Notes: a model not told the origin generated them from the letters alone. A stretch of 64,000 nucleotides of DNA from Pestalotiopsis fici W106-1 (GCF_000516985.1 NW_006917091.1:4051022-4115021); one strand, 5' to 3'. Counted from the first letter of the stretch, positions 22,845 to 34,606 are shown. A program made the numbers and translations.

Positions 22845-23278
22845 AAAATTGCATTCAGCGGAATCACACATTATGAGCGGGAACTCTTCTTCTTCTTCTT
22901 TTTCTTTTCTCTTCCTCAACCTCTTCATAGTACAATGGATTTTAATACAAACGGGCGAGATCAAAATGAACGTCAAGCAAAGAGTGACTTACAAGTGATT
23001 ACTCCATCACGTGATACATGGCAATGGGCAGCGCATCTTATCTCCGCGCCCAAGTCCGATGATCAGCAAGCGATTATAGTCCAAGAACATCACCGCCATC
23101 AGGCACCACCTTGGATATTATACTTTGTTTACACTACTCGAAAATGCCACAACCTTGCCAAGATCAAGCCGAGCCTTGAGGACTAACAAAGTCAAACTTC
23201 CTTCTCTGGAACCTCCAACAACCAAGACCCCACCCGATTCAAATTCAGCCTGAATTCAATAATCTCTCCAACCCAAAC
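22845..23278. other. intergenic spacer
   Basis: 3' flank of the GH2 gene, with a short TTC repeat at 22887-22903, and 5' flank of the 2EXR gene. Nothing else recognised. Confidence 0.6.
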
Positions 23279-23632
23279 ATGGACCAGACCCCCATGGAAC
23301 CTGAAGCACCATCCTTTCCGCGATTCAGTGATTTACCAGCCGAACTCCGCATCGCCATCTGGAGATTTGCCCTGCCCGCACCGCGCAACATTATTGTGCT
23401 CGTCTACGCCTTTCCCGGCCTCAAGCTGGCGCCGCTGAACCGGACCGCGGTGGGCGTGCCGGCGCTGCCCCAGACGAGCTCCGAGGCCCGGCGCGTGTTT
23501 CGCGAGTCTGGCTACGTGCTCGCCTTTCGCGACGAGGACAACTCGGCGGACCCCGGCGTCTGGTTCCACCCTGGCCGGGACACCTTGGAGCGGACGCTTT
23601 GGGGTCCCGGCGAAAACTGGGGGTTGAGGTGA
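23279..23632 (+). CDS. Short 2EXR-domain protein
   Basis: 117 aa from ATG 23279. Residues 13-35 carry the 2EXR signature (FPRFSDLPAELRIAIWRFAL), followed by PQTSSEARRVFRESGYVLAF and VWFHPGRDTL, the usual second half of the domain. 2EXR proteins are fungal proteins of unknown function, generally 250-350 aa; this one stops right after the domain. About 150 bp downstream another frame again looks coding (23787-23870), so this may be the 5' remnant of a longer gene or an unresolved spliced gene. It is very GC-rich at 23380-23600, unlike the downstream sequence. A second, full-length 2EXR gene lies at 45381. Confidence 0.7.
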   Translation: MDQTPMEPEAPSFPRFSDLPAELRIAIWRFALPAPRNIIVLVYAFPGLKLAPLNRTAVGVPALPQTSSEARRVFRESGYVLAFRDEDNSADPGVWFHPGRDTLERTLWGPGENWGLR

Positions 23633-24464
23633 TGCCGATCTAGGTTTTTATGAGAGCGTAACCCACTTGGGCTCGGGATGATTAATCTCGACGCAATGCC
23701 TCATTAGTCTTGATATGGTCACGTAATCAAGTCATTGCGCTCAGTTCAAAGTATCTGGTCCATCCGATAACGAGACAATACCACCAGATTGGTATCGAAA
23801 GATGCCATGGTTGCGCGAGATGAACGCAGAATATGAGCGAGTATACACCACCCACAGCATTCATAATTAGGGTTCGCCAGAGTGCGTTTCATGGCAAAAT
23901 CAAGATATTTTCACTATGGCAAACGTTTACTCTATGGGCAGATACTGTGAACGGCCTGAGTCTACTGGATGAGACTGGCCATCTCTTATCTCATCATCTG
24001 GGAGCGTGCTAGCTGGGCCCTTGAATTTTTTTCCGCTGTCCGGGAAGTTCCAGAAAAGAGGCGAATCAAGCCAACCGAGGAAAGAAATTTCCTTCAAAGT
24101 CGATTCGTTGGGATTTCAGCTATGGGTTTTGTTTAGACGTACCTAGAATAGAAAGTGAGACTGAAATCGAAGCCATCTAGAAATGCCAAGTTGTTAGCAA
24201 AGACAAGTTGAAGTCAAGGAATGGGTGAGTGGGGGGTTAAATGTATAAAAAATCCTATAAAAGAGACCGTCGACTCCGAGCCATGACATAAATCTGTGCG
24301 ACCCAAAGGCCCAACCCTGCCGAATTTCCCTATGCCGCCATGTTGCTAATGACATGATAATCACAAACCCCAATCCATGCAAAGAATACCAATGCAAATA
24401 TTACTTCCAAGCCAATGCCAGTCATTTCCCTCGTGTCATTATCAGCGCCTTTAAGCACTAATAC
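23633..24464. other. intergenic, with possible decayed 2EXR 3' sequence
   Basis: The frame at 23787-23870 encodes DWYRKMPWLREMNAEYERV, resembling the C-terminal part of longer 2EXR proteins. It is preceded in the same frame by a stop (TAA) near 23728. The rest holds nothing recognisable and includes the 3' flank of the next gene. Confidence 0.45.
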
Positions 24465-25295
24465 TTAGAAATCCATATGACCGCCCATTTGGAAGGCTCC
24501 ATATTGGTTCTCCATCGCTTGTCTTTGACGGTCCCAATCATTGGTTGTGTTGTAGGCAGGATCCGTAGCCTGGCGATAATTCGGGCCTCCAACGGCTGAT
24601 CCAAAGTGGGAGTAGACATTCTTGGTGCTATTCATTTCCTCTTCGTATTGGCGTCTGGCGGTCTCCTCGTACTCGCGTCTGGCCAGTTCTTCGTACCCCG
24701 ACATCATGTAGGGCTCCATGTAGGAAATAGTTCCGGTCCACTCGCCTTGTCCGGTTTGGACTGGTGTCAAAGGAGTACCATCCATACTCATGAGATTCTG
24801 CTGGTCAGCTTCCTCCTGAAGCTTCCTCTCGTATCGCAGCTGAGCCAGCATTTCCTCTTGCTGAACATTTGTGCTGGTTGGGTTCTCTTGGGCATTGTTA
24901 GGAGGGCAGATATGCCAAAGCTCAATCAATCTCTCCTTCTGGGCGTCCTCGGCGGTTCTGAACAGGTCCATCTGGGCTGCTGAGAGCATGGCGGGGTTGA
25001 CACCATAGTGTTTGAGGATGTCCTCGGCGGATGGTTGTCGAGATTGGGGCGGTTCGGAAGAAGGCCGCTCGCGCTCGACCTCGGGTTCTTGTGCTTGAGC
25101 TATATGTGCTGAATGGGTGTAGTGTACCGACGCATAGACGATGGGTTCCGGCTCTGGCTCGGCTTTCGTTTCCATGGACTGAATGGGCTGTTGCTGCTCA
25201 ACTGACTGTTGCTGCAGCTGCTGAAGTGTCATGTTGCGGGAGAACATGGCAGCAAGCTCGTCGTGAGACATGCTGTGCTGATCGTTCATAGCCAT
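24465..25295 (-). CDS. Gln/Glu/Met-rich conserved-looking protein of unknown function
   Basis: ATG 25295, 276 aa. Low-complexity N-terminal half (SRNMTLQQLQQQSVEQQQ and a Glu-Pro run), then a more ordered part, AEDILKHYGVNPAMLSAAQMD, which may be a short helical motif, and a Tyr/Glu/Arg-rich segment YEELARREYEETARRQYEEE likely to form a charged coiled coil. A donor/acceptor pair (25356 to 25296, 61 nt) lies directly upstream of the ATG, so transcription starts farther upstream with a spliced leader. The leader frame is open (from about 25644) and would join in phase after SLPK, so a longer N-terminus cannot be excluded. No enzyme motif seen; possibly a transcription or RNA-associated protein, only on compositional grounds. 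Confidence 0.7.
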   Translation of the reverse strand: MAMNDQHSMSHDELAAMFSRNMTLQQLQQQSVEQQQPIQSMETKAEPEPEPIVYASVHYTHSAHIAQAQEPEVERERPSSEPPQSRQPSAEDILKHYGVNPAMLSAAQMDLFRTAEDAQKERLIELWHICPPNNAQENPTSTNVQQEEMLAQLRYERKLQEEADQQNLMSMDGTPLTPVQTGQGEWTGTISYMEPYMMSGYEELARREYEETARRQYEEEMNSTKNVYSHFGSAVGGPNYRQATDPAYNTTNDWDRQRQAMENQYGAFQMGGHMDF

Positions 25296-26874
25296 CTGCA
25301 CAGATTGTTATTAATTAGAACCGCCCAAATTCAAGTCGACTGATTTCTCAACTCACCTTTGGCAAACTGAACTGTGCAAGATGTTCTGTGAAATGGAGAA
25401 GTCTGTCGCCCTGGATTTCTGAGCGTCGGGTATCTTGAATCTCGACCCTGTTTGCTGTTGTGACAAAGCTGCGTTTCGGGTAAGGGGGACTTGTCAGAGC
25501 TGCGGAGAAAATGGTGAGAGATCGGGGTCTGGAATTTTGTTTTGCGAGAGCAAACAGCTGTATCAATTCTTGTCTTATATTGACTATGCTATGTACTGTA
25601 GAAGCAAGCACTAGAGACGAGTGGAAAGCTGCGGAGGGAGGCACGTTAAGGTTATAGACAAAAAGACGAGTGAAAGTCGCCTTGTCTGTTCGTTCCCAAG
25701 GGGTAGTCTCGAGGCAAGGAGCGGTGGATGGACAAGGTATACGTCGGTATGATGTGGGCTAAGTGCTGGCTAGACTCCGAGAAGCGTCCGGGAGAGGGGG
25801 GTCGTTCCAAGGACGGAAATGGATGGCCTATGGTATGGTGCCTGAAGAGCGACGATCAGAACAAAGCAGATCTTCTTGGCTAGTAGAAACTATTGTTTGT
25901 GTTGAGCTACTTATTCTTCTTTAAAGTGAAAAGCGGGACAATGTCGAGAAATGAAGTGGTAGTCGACAGAGTGATCAAAGAGGAATCCTTGAAAAAGTCA
26001 GGTGGTGAAAAATGAAAGGGGCCCAAGAGACACTGAGCAGGACCATGGGATTTGATGACGACAATGCGAATTTCACGTCATGTCTTGCCCATAGTACCTG
26101 CCCGTGCCATGATACATCAGTTCACCCAACCCAGGCCTGCCTATTGAAATTTGGGACCTTGGGGAAATGGAGGGGTAAATCTTCCAGGCGTCAGCCCGCC
26201 AGGCCACCCCCTGGGCCCTTTAGCGCTAAATAAAGCCGTTTAGTGGACTTCTTCGCTGGCCCGCTGGGTTGAAATGCAGCTCACGTTGACGCCCAAGCTG
26301 CCACTATACTCCTTGGGGACTATGGATGATGTGCTGGACCTGTAAAGCGGCCCAACACTTGAAGATGCGTTTCAGACCAATATCGTTGGGAGTCTGGTCA
26401 TGCTATTGTGCTTTGAGAGCAAAGGACTGTCTCCGAGTGGCCGCATTTAGAGTGGTTCTATCGTTATTCGTAAATGCCTGGTAAAGACTGTTCGAGGCCT
26501 GGGACGATATAATATATCAAGCGTAGTGACAGACACCATACAGAGCACATGTATGCAAGTTCATGTTCCATGCAAGTTGCTGAGCGTGCCTAGTTTTCTA
26601 GAACAGACTAGAAATAATCGAAAACATGGTACAGATCATGCAGGCAGGTCACGGAACAGGCACAATGTCGATCTAATCTAGCGCCATGTTGAATTATGTA
26701 TTGCTGTTGGTTCTTGGCTCGCAACTAGAATATACTTTTCGCAAATCCCTCAGGATTTCAATCTGTGCTGTGTTTGCGTCTAAACAGTATAATCACTACT
26801 TTGACAGCTTACAACTCATTCAATGAAACTCAAGAAACCCAGTCACACCAAGCACCGTAAGGCAGTTGAAATGA
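25296..26874. other. upstream leader and intergenic region
   Basis: Holds the probable 5' leader intron (25296-25356) and promoter of the Gln-rich gene, then the 3' flank of ERJ5. No gene supported between 25660 and 26874. Confidence 0.5.
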
Positions 26875-28304
26875 CTACCGCTTCTTGCTTCTCTTCTTGG
26901 CCTTGCCGCTTGCCTGGGGCTTGCTGCCACTGACCTTGGCCAGATCTTGAATGCTCTGCGAAGTAGCGTCGAGGAGTTCGAAATCATCGTTCGAGTCGGT
27001 GCTGCTTGGGGTGCGTTGGGGGATGTCAGAGTCATCGTCGACAAGTTCCTCGACTATCTCTTGCTCCTCGATGACATCCTCTTCGGTATCCTTCTTTCCA
27101 AAAATGCGGCCAAAGGCCCATAGAGGCAGTCTTACCAGAGCAGTATCGCGGATGGTGGGAACAGGGACCTCATTCGGCTATCAATATAATCGTTAGCGTT
27201 TCTTGCAATGAAAAAGAATCCTTGCAAAGCAAACTTACGTCGAGCAGAAATTCCTGGACATTGCCGTCTTCGTCTTCTTGTTCCAGATAAACGTCACCGA
27301 GGGAATCCACGACCAGAATCTTGCCATTCTCTGCAACAACGCGCTTCTTAGCGCCCGTAGGTCCTGCACCGTTGCTCGGCTGTGTCTGGGGAACTGGTGT
27401 AGCACTGCCGCTAGCATTCTTGACACCTCGAGGACGGCCGGAACGCTTGCCTTCCTTGGCGTTCTCTTTCTTGGCCATGCGTTCCTGTTCACGTCTCTGT
27501 TTGCGGTTTGTCGGCATCATGGGGCCTTGCTCGTCGTCGGCGGCCGGTTCGGGGGTAGGGGCTTGTGCTGTAGCACCGGCTTCCACTCCCGGGATGCCTA
27601 GGTTGTCCCCCCAAGCAGCATGACGGGCAAACTTGATGTATCGTTCGATGAACTCGCGCTGACGCTTCCAGCCCATGTACAAAGCAAGGTAGTGAAAGCC
27701 GCCGCCACCCGCGAGGAAGACGCCAATGAGCACAGTACCTAGACCGGGGCGGTAGCGACTATAGTAGTAGCCCGTGCCCTTCCAGGTGGGAAAACCGTGG
27801 GCCATGAAGTGATCGTATCGGGCGCGCTCGGCGCCGGTGAGAATATTGGCAATGACACCCAGGCGTGTCTGTCGCTCGCCTGCAGCTTTGATGGCAGCCT
27901 TGATCTCCGACTGGGTAGGGGGCTTGGTAACAGTGACGCCGGGCTTCGACTTCTTGTTCGACTTGGCGGTACGGGAATTGAGTTGCGCCTTGACCTTGTC
28001 GGGGTGAAGCGTCTTGGACTTCTTACGGTAGGCGCGCTTGATCTCATCCTGTGAGGCCGAGGGCGTGACACCGACGAAGTCGTAAAAGGTTATGTTGGCA
28101 CCTTCGTGGGTCATAATCTCGTCACGCAAGCGGAAGATCTCGTGGTCTGCAATCTCGTCTCAGTCAGTCTCCTCGCTCAATCTGAGCATGTCTCAAGCCA
28201 TCCATGTGAGAGCTTGAATATCGTGACGCACCTTCTTTGCTCCATGCTGACACGAGAGGCGTCACCAGGGCAAGAAGCCCAACAGAGAGGGTAGAAAACC
28301 TCAT
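26875..28304 (-). CDS. erj5: ER-resident J-domain co-chaperone ERJ5
   Basis: Three exons, 28304-28232, 28146-27239 and 27177-26875 (introns 85 and 61 nt), 427 aa. Signal peptide MRFSTLSVGLLALVTPLVSA, then AWSKEDHEIFRLRDE, the hallmark start of fungal ERJ5 proteins. The J domain (about residues 42-130) contains YDFVGV, AYRKKSKTLHPDK with the HPD motif, and an Ala/Lys-rich insert before helix IV (ERARYDHFM). A transmembrane segment follows near residue 150 (LGTVLIGVFLAGGGGFHYLAL), then basic linkers and an acidic C-terminal region with a final Lys/Arg-rich tail (SGKAKKRSKKR). In yeast, Erj5 stimulates Kar2/BiP and helps ER folding capacity. The splice junctions restore the conserved N-terminal sequence exactly, supporting the model. 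Confidence 0.95.
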
Positions 28305-28933
28305 CGTAGTGTGCCTCGTTCGCTAAAACATCAACAAGTGTTGCGAACAAGAAAACAGATGAGGTCTGCAAGAATCGTAGTGTGACGGGGACGATCCTTT
28401 TTTTGAGAGCGCTCCAACTTTTTCTCGCCTGTGATATTTATCCGTGTCTGTCAAATGCAAGGTGTCGCTTCGGTACTGGACGGCACTTGCCGCTGAAACG
28501 TTAGCGAATCGTAGGGGCCCGAGCTGGAGGCGAGCTTGCTTCCTTCTCAACTAAAAAAGGGGTCGCGCAAGGTCTGGGTGGGTAATGAACACCGCTGTTC
28601 AAGCCCCCCCCCCCCCCCCTCCCCCTGGCTCCCCCACATCATGGTCGCCCAGATTGTGAATGGTGGGGTTCCGTGAATTTACTCTCTGGATTATTTTAGC
28701 ACCCAAAAGGCATCCGAAGTTGTCTGGGAGTGCCCAGCTGTGTGGTTTTGCCGTTGACAATAAGCTATATGAGCCTATCAAAATTGAAGATTTCATTTAC
28801 TTGGAATATATACCCACGATTCCACCTTCAAATTTGAGCCGCTTCCCCGTTACATAGTCCTCTGAGCTCTCCAAGGTAAGCCTGGTAAGGTTTTAAGACA
28901 TATATAAAAGGGTTCTGTAGAAGAAAGTGAATC
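28305..28933. other. intergenic: ERJ5 promoter and P450 3' flank
   Basis: Includes a 16-base C run at 28604-28619 and AT-rich sequence near 28780-28910. No gene seen. Confidence 0.6.
28604..28619. repeat. poly-C tract (16 C)
   Basis: Uninterrupted run of cytosines followed by T and another five C; prone to length change and sequencing error. Confidence 0.9.
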
Positions 28934-30644
28934 TCAGAATGGTATATCTACCGCGGGGCATATCTCATCAACCTTATGATCTGCCAAAGCTTGACGAAGG
29001 CGGCCCTCACTTCTTGGCACGCAGAAAATCCGATATCTCTCTGGCGCCATGATCAAATCCCGAGGATTCTTCATTCCCGTTCTTGGATTTGTGTCGACTG
29101 TGCCGTGCGACTCGAGGCGAAAGCTGCTTAGCAGCCTCATAAAGACGAGATATAGCTCTCTCGAAGCCAGGAGATGGCCCGCGCACATTCTGTAGCCAAG
29201 GCCAAAGGTGAAGACAGTCGCGTCCGGTTTCTCGATCCAGCGTTCTGGCCGAAACACCTCTGGGTCGTCCCAAAGTTCATGGTCTATGAAGGTATTCAGA
29301 TAACCGAACCTGTATAGTAAGAGGGTGGTGTCAAGCTGACTTACCCCAGTTGCAAGCCATTGCATTCATATAAAAAGTCGTGCCCTCCGGTATCCGCACA
29401 CCGTTGTAATCAATGTCCCGGGTCGACTGCCGGGGCAAGTTCAGTGGGACCACTGTGAAATATCGAAGAGCTTCTTTTGCTAAACCGTTCACATAAGCGC
29501 ACTTCTGGTCGTCTGAAGCATCACACAGAGGATTATCGGACCCCTGAAACTCCTGTATCGCTTGATAGGCCTTGTCTTGGATTTCTGGATGCTGGGCTAG
29601 AAAGGCCATGCTGTATTGTACAGTATTCGATACCGTCTCGAAACCACCACCGAGGACCGAGAGGCTGATTGAGATGAGCTCAACGTCACTCAGTGTCTCT
29701 TCCTTGAACTTGATCACATTCGCTTGGATACATGGCTTGTTCGATCCCATGGCTACCTTCTCTGAGAGCTCGTTATTCAAGGTCCTCAAGTAGTGGTCTC
29801 GACGATCGCGCATTTCGCGTGCCTTTGCCGACGTCTTGTTGATGGGGTTTAGTCGTAGCAGAGGGATATAATCCTGCAGGTTGCCAGTGGTTGACCTGAA
29901 ACGATTTAGCTCTTCCTCAACTTCTACTATCTCTTTGAATAACCTGTCCTCGTGGGACGGCACCCGTACACCCCAGTTGATGGTCATGGCGAGCGACAAG
30001 GACAGCCTCTGAATTAGAGGCAGAGGGTCAATAGGAACTTTCCCTGCCTGCCCATAAGTGAAGAGGTCTTCGATAAAGGACTTGGACTCCATATCAAAAT
30101 ATGGGACATAAGACTGGATCGCTGGTCGGTTCAATGCAACTGCTACACCCTTCTTTTTTCGCTTCAGCGAGTCGTCATAAGGCGATGTACCGATAGTCAA
30201 GCCAGCTGTACTTGAAGCAATCTTCAATACCATTAGCTAAATTTTTCGGTCAGGATTATACATATGATTGTATACCTTGTGGAAGGTATATGTCGTAGGT
30301 CTCGAGCTCAAAGCTTGGGAATGCGAGATCCAGAGCGTCTTTGTAGCAGCAGCACTGTTGACGACGACTACTGGCACATTGCCCATTTGCACTTGGTAGA
30401 CGTCACCGTACACCTTTGCCCATTCTTCGTATTTTTCTGCTGCATTGGTCCGGATATCCCAAAGGTTTCCAATCAGTGGCAAGCCTTTTGGGCCGCCCAA
30501 TCCGGGAACCCGGGCTTTGCTGCGGGAGAATTCATTGAGAACGACATATGTAACGAACGCAATTACTAATGACAGAAACGTCGATTGTAGTAGGTGGTTG
30601 ACGAATCGTTGCTCTGCTGTATGTACTAGAGTTTCCAAAGCCAT
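28934..30644 (-). CDS. Cytochrome P450, CYP504-like (phenylacetate/hydroxyphenylacetate hydroxylase type)
   Basis: Exons 30644-30276, 30221-29345 and 29283-28934, 531 aa. A TTG-initiated extension upstream is rejected for ATG 30644 (MALETLVHTAEQRF). N-terminal membrane anchor (about residues 20-37), then the Pro-rich VPGLGGPKGLPLIGN. Acceptors were chosen by homology: ...TFHK joins IASSTAG at 30221, and ACNW joins DHELWDDPEVFRPERW at 29283. The I-helix region reads SLSVLGGGFETVS; ExxR is EALR, and the heme loop is FTFGLGYRMCAG with the axial Cys. Wording such as STTGNLQDYIPLLRLNP and RELYLVFMRLL matches CYP504 enzymes (PhacA/PhacB of Aspergillus), which hydroxylate phenylacetate for ring cleavage. 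The I-helix lacks the usual Thr-flanked AGxDT form. Substrate unproven; no homogentisate genes are nearby. Confidence 0.88.
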
Positions 30645-31577
30645 GGTAAGGACCGCGTGCTCAAGGAGGGAAAAAGACAATCGGTGTATGAAATGTCAAA
30701 AGGTGAAGGAACTTTTGGTGCCAGTTCCCCGCGGCTCAGATCTGTACTTGTATTGTTCGTTGGAGAAACCTACGATGGAACGGCAGTTCGTACAATGTGG
30801 GGGAGTTGGGTATGTCCCATGGCATCCGTACAGCACAGAGCACAAATGGGATCGCCCAACCATGCATTGGCGCATGATGCAGACGGGGGGCTCTTGGATT
30901 TGGGGTAACGAAACCCGAACGACTTCGTAGAACACAATGGCTGCCCCGGCCTCTCACAGTGTTGCTGACGCCTATGGTGTCTTCTGTCAGATCTATTATG
31001 AAATGGCACTTGAATACCTCTAGTGCATCTTATTAAGTAGATAAACTAGGATTCGTTATTGGCTGCTAGTCTTTAGTCAACGTGACTGTACAGAGTAATG
31101 TACGATGCGGTTTGGGCTGCTGTTTGAAGCTAACCTTTTGTAAGACCGGAACTCGCTAGATACCAAATTCGAGTCATGGCATCAAAGCCGGTTTCGTCTC
31201 TACGAGCTACATCGCAAGATATGGATATATTCAAAGAGAGTTTCAATGTTGGCTAAACACTTCTAGTGTTGAGTTACAAAATTATGAACAGACAAGGCTA
31301 CCAGGCTACTGTAACTATTACTGATACACTATCTATAAACTTCTATCACCGCATAGGACAGTTGGACTAATGCAATTTGTTATTTAAACTGTCTACGTAA
31401 CTAAACAAGAGCAAACCATCCAACGCCGCGCCATCATTATAACCTCTTGAGGATACCTCAAAGTCTTACGCATAATTGTCAAGTGTTGAAAAGGAATATG
31501 CCGGGACAATCCCAACAACTCAGATGCTAAATGTGTTGCCTAGAGGCCAGCATCCGCTCCTCTCTAGGTGAAAGTCC
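30645..31577. other. P450 promoter region and J-protein 3' flank
   Basis: Several overlapping short frames at 30657-31009 have no protein-like features. AT-rich 31000-31480. No gene supported. Confidence 0.5.
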
Positions 31578-32437
31578 TTACACACCCACAGAGTGCGAAA
31601 AGATCTTGGCCGCCAGCTGCGTCAGGAGCGTCGCCCTTTCAGCCTGCGGCAGCTCCTGGAAGACCTGATAGACACTCTTTCCCCTGGCATCGCGGACAGC
31701 ACCTAGTCGATTTCCCGCTACGGCGCCTGCCATGAGCCCCGGGAAGTTGGCAATGATGAAGCCCAGGACGCCGCCACTGACGCCGCCGGCCATGCCCCAG
31801 AACGTGCCATTCTTGCGATTGTCCTGCTCCGCCATGCCCTCCTCGCGCAGCATCTCCTCGAATACGTCACCAAACTGTTGGTTCTGCGTCTCCTCCCGGG
31901 CCTGCTGCGTGTTTGCCGTGTTCGACTGGCCTGTAAAGTAGTTCCAGGCCCAGGAGGGAAACCCTCCAGGCATGCCGCCTGCTCCTGCAGCGCCACCGGT
32001 GGGAATCTCCTCGTCGAATTCATCCTCAAAGGGGTCCGAATATGTTGCCCCCGAGGTAGTGTCCGGGCGTCTGTGACTGAAACCATACGTCTTTCGCTGT
32101 GAATCGTATTCGCGACGTCGACTCGCATCTGAAAGTGTGTAATATGCGTCGTTGACGAGTTGAAATTTGCGAGTACGCGCTGCACGGTCGGGGGAATCAG
32201 CAGGGACCCGGTCTGGGTGAGTTTTCAGAGCGGCTCTGTGCAATAATGTCAGTTTAGAAAAGCAGAAGGCGCGTTTCCAATATATTTGAACCTACTTTTT
32301 GTAGGCATCCCGAATCTGTTGGGTCGTGGCGGTCTCAGAGATCTCGAGGACCTTGTCTGCCTTGCGCATTAGCATCGCGCATCCATACAAATGGGAAGAG
32401 AGGACTTACAGTAGTTGGGAGGAGCGGTGCCAGCCAT
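31578..32437 (-). CDS. J-domain (DnaJ-like) protein with Gly/Ala-rich C-terminal region
   Basis: Exons 32437-32410, 32356-32296 and 32235-31578 (introns 53 and 60 nt), 248 aa. The N-terminal J domain is complete after splicing: NYYKVLEIS, AYKKAALKTHPDRV with HPD, and the helix IV part DAYYTLSDASRRREYD. The middle is Gly-rich (GGAAGAGGMPGG), and the C-terminal region holds a hydrophobic, glycine-zipper-like stretch (GMAGGVSGGVLGFIIANF, then PGLMAGAVAGNRLGA) that may insert in or contact a membrane, ending with a helical QVFQELPQAERATLLTQLAA. Cytosolic co-chaperone of Hsp70 by family; the hydrophobic segment makes membrane targeting possible. No cysteine-rich domain, so it is a class C J-protein. 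Confidence 0.9.
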
Positions 32438-33846
32438 TTTAGCACCTTTGAGGTAGATAAAATAGGGGGGAAATGTGAGGGTATTTCACTGGGAATGGAT
32501 GTAAAAGATAGAAATTAAGGAGAGGAGTTGGCAATATCTCGTCGAAAGACCCCAAAATCACCAAGGTATTCTCTGTTCCCTCCCTACGGCAAGTGGGAGA
32601 GTGGGATGTATGAACAGTATGGACAGAGACGTCATATATGTGGCTAAGAGAGGGAGCCAGAGGCAGGTGAAACGTGGCTAGAAAGTTCTTATCGATAGAC
32701 GCCACAAAAAGGAATGCCAAGCCATTGAATTTGTGGTCTGTGCCTCGAGGTGCCTGAATGCACTGATCCGCCTCTGGCTCGACCTGCCTCTTTACCTCCG
32801 AGCACGCCAAGCAGGGGGCAATTGGGGCATCGTACTTGGGACCATCTGCCAGTAATCGCTCCACCCGAAAATCCCATCGAGAATCCCTTTGGGGGCGCCT
32901 TATACTCAAAACAGAATCCGCTACATTCGTTGAGGGGCTGCAGTAGCTGCGGCGATCGCAAGGGTCCAAGAGAAACCAGCCCGTGACGGTAGTAAACCCG
33001 TCGTCCAACTCCAGCCCTCCAACCTTTCAATTGAATCTGTCCAGCCACTCCAATTGTCGGTGAAAGAAAAGGGCACACGCCCCCCCTGGCAGCAACGGCA
33101 CTGCTACATAGTTACTGCATCTTCGCGGATCCGGAATTCTGCTCTGATCAAATCACGTCCCACCTGCATAACACTCTCACCTTTGTGGGTTTGTCAGAAG
33201 GGTCAGGAACCAAAGGAGAACAGTCACTGTTGTGCTCTCACGCAACACATCGGAGCATCTACAACTAGAAGAGGAATTGTCAACACGTAAGAGGGTTGTC
33301 GTTGCATGCGTTCCAACGCTGCTAAAAACAATCTAGACGAGCCGACTCATGCTTTGCGACCCAAAGTTTCTCCAGTCACCCACGACGATATACTCCACCG
33401 AGGTCGCCATTTCTGCACACCTTTTGGTCGCCGCGCCTGTTTGACTTTGCTTGCCTCGTTCGAGCCCCCAGGACGATCGTGGATCAAGTCGTGTGCATTT
33501 CCACCCCTACAGCCCAGCCAGTAGTGGAGTCTCTTGCTGCGAGTAATTGACTCACGACTCGCATTCCCGCGCGCCCGAGCTTTTTCGTGCCGTGTCATTG
33601 GATCAAGGAAAAGGCATTCCAGGCTCTACTATTCCCTGCTTTTTCACGGGAGCAGCTTCTCATCAAGACACGATTCATTATTTATTATATACATTACCCA
33701 CCCGAAGCTCAAAGAGGCTATCGGGGGTGATTCATCTTGGCCAGGTTATCCCAGACACTTGTTGTTCTTCCTCTTCAGTATAGTCGAATTGTACTTTGCG
33801 CAGCCCGAGAAAAAACTATATTCGCAAAGGTGAGAACAAAGTCGCA
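32438..33846. other. divergent promoter region (1.4 kb)
   Basis: Lies between the J-protein gene (-) and the SR-rich gene (+). It contains short open frames only, none with an ATG and protein-like character together. Confidence 0.55.
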
Positions 33847-34606
33847 ATGGGCTTCTTCGATGGCTGGGACGGGGCCTCCGTCGTTTCGGGAAAGTCATCT
33901 CGCAAGCATCATCACCACAAATCATCATCGTCCCACAAGCACAAGCGATCAAGGTCCCGCTCTCGATCTCGGCATCGACACTCCAAATCCACAAATAACT
34001 TGGGCGACTTCTTTGGCTTTGACCAGCACAGCAGCCATTACAACAAGCACAATGCCTCGCGGGGATCCTTCTTCAATCTGGGCAACAGCAGCTCCCGGAG
34101 CTTCTTTGGGCTAGGTAAGCTTTCCAGTTCTTATCTTTGAAAACGTTCAAGGATGGTATGCTGACTTTGGTACCGGTCAAGGCCGCTCGTCCTCTTACTA
34201 CAAGCGGTCGCCGCGCTCCAACTTCATGCAGCGCATGTACAAGCAGCTCAAGCGACTGCTTCGTGACCTCATCTACTACGCCAAGAAGCACCCGATGAAG
34301 GTCTTCATGCTAGTCATCATGCCCCTCATCACGGGTGGCGCACTCACTGCCCTTCTAGCCCGCTTCGGGCTCCGTCTGCCCCCGGGCCTCGAGCGCATGC
34401 TCGGCATTGCCGCCAGGACGGCAGGAGGTGGCAGTGCGGGTCTAGTCGGCGAGGCGGTCCGCATGGCCAGTGGATTGGGTGGCTCCGGCAGCGTTCATGT
34501 CGAGCGTGGACGAGACGGTCACATGGCATGGGAACGTCGAACAGCGTATGAAGACGATGGCTGGGGCGATGGGTTTGTCAAAGGCGTGTCGAAGATGTTC
34601 TGGTAG
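33847..34606 (+). CDS. His/Ser/Arg-rich protein with one membrane segment, unknown function
   Basis: Two exons, 33847-34114 and 34182-34606, with a 67-nt intron joined in GLG-R; 230 aa. The N-terminus MGFFDGWDGASVVSG is followed by a strongly basic low-complexity tract (HHHH, then SHKHKRSRSRSRSRHRHSKS), Phe/Asn/Ser-rich repeats (GDFFGF, GSFFNLG, RSFFGLG), a basic amphipathic helix (MQRMYKQLKRLLRDLIYYAKK) and a transmembrane segment at about residues 132-154 (VFMLVIMPLITGGALTALLA). The C-terminal part is Gly-rich and ends VSKMFW. The three short Phe-Gly-Leu/Phe motifs are unusual. I know of similar fungal proteins only as hypothetical; a membrane-tethered RNA- or phospho-regulated role would be speculation. 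Confidence 0.82.

Noticed and set aside
30657..31009. Cluster of overlapping 70-160-codon frames upstream of the P450
   Set aside because: Several frames on both strands are open together, which indicates low stop density rather than a gene.
33465..33482. GTTCGAGCCCC, resembling a tRNA T-arm
   Set aside because: No matching acceptor stem, D-arm or anticodon arm could be placed around it.
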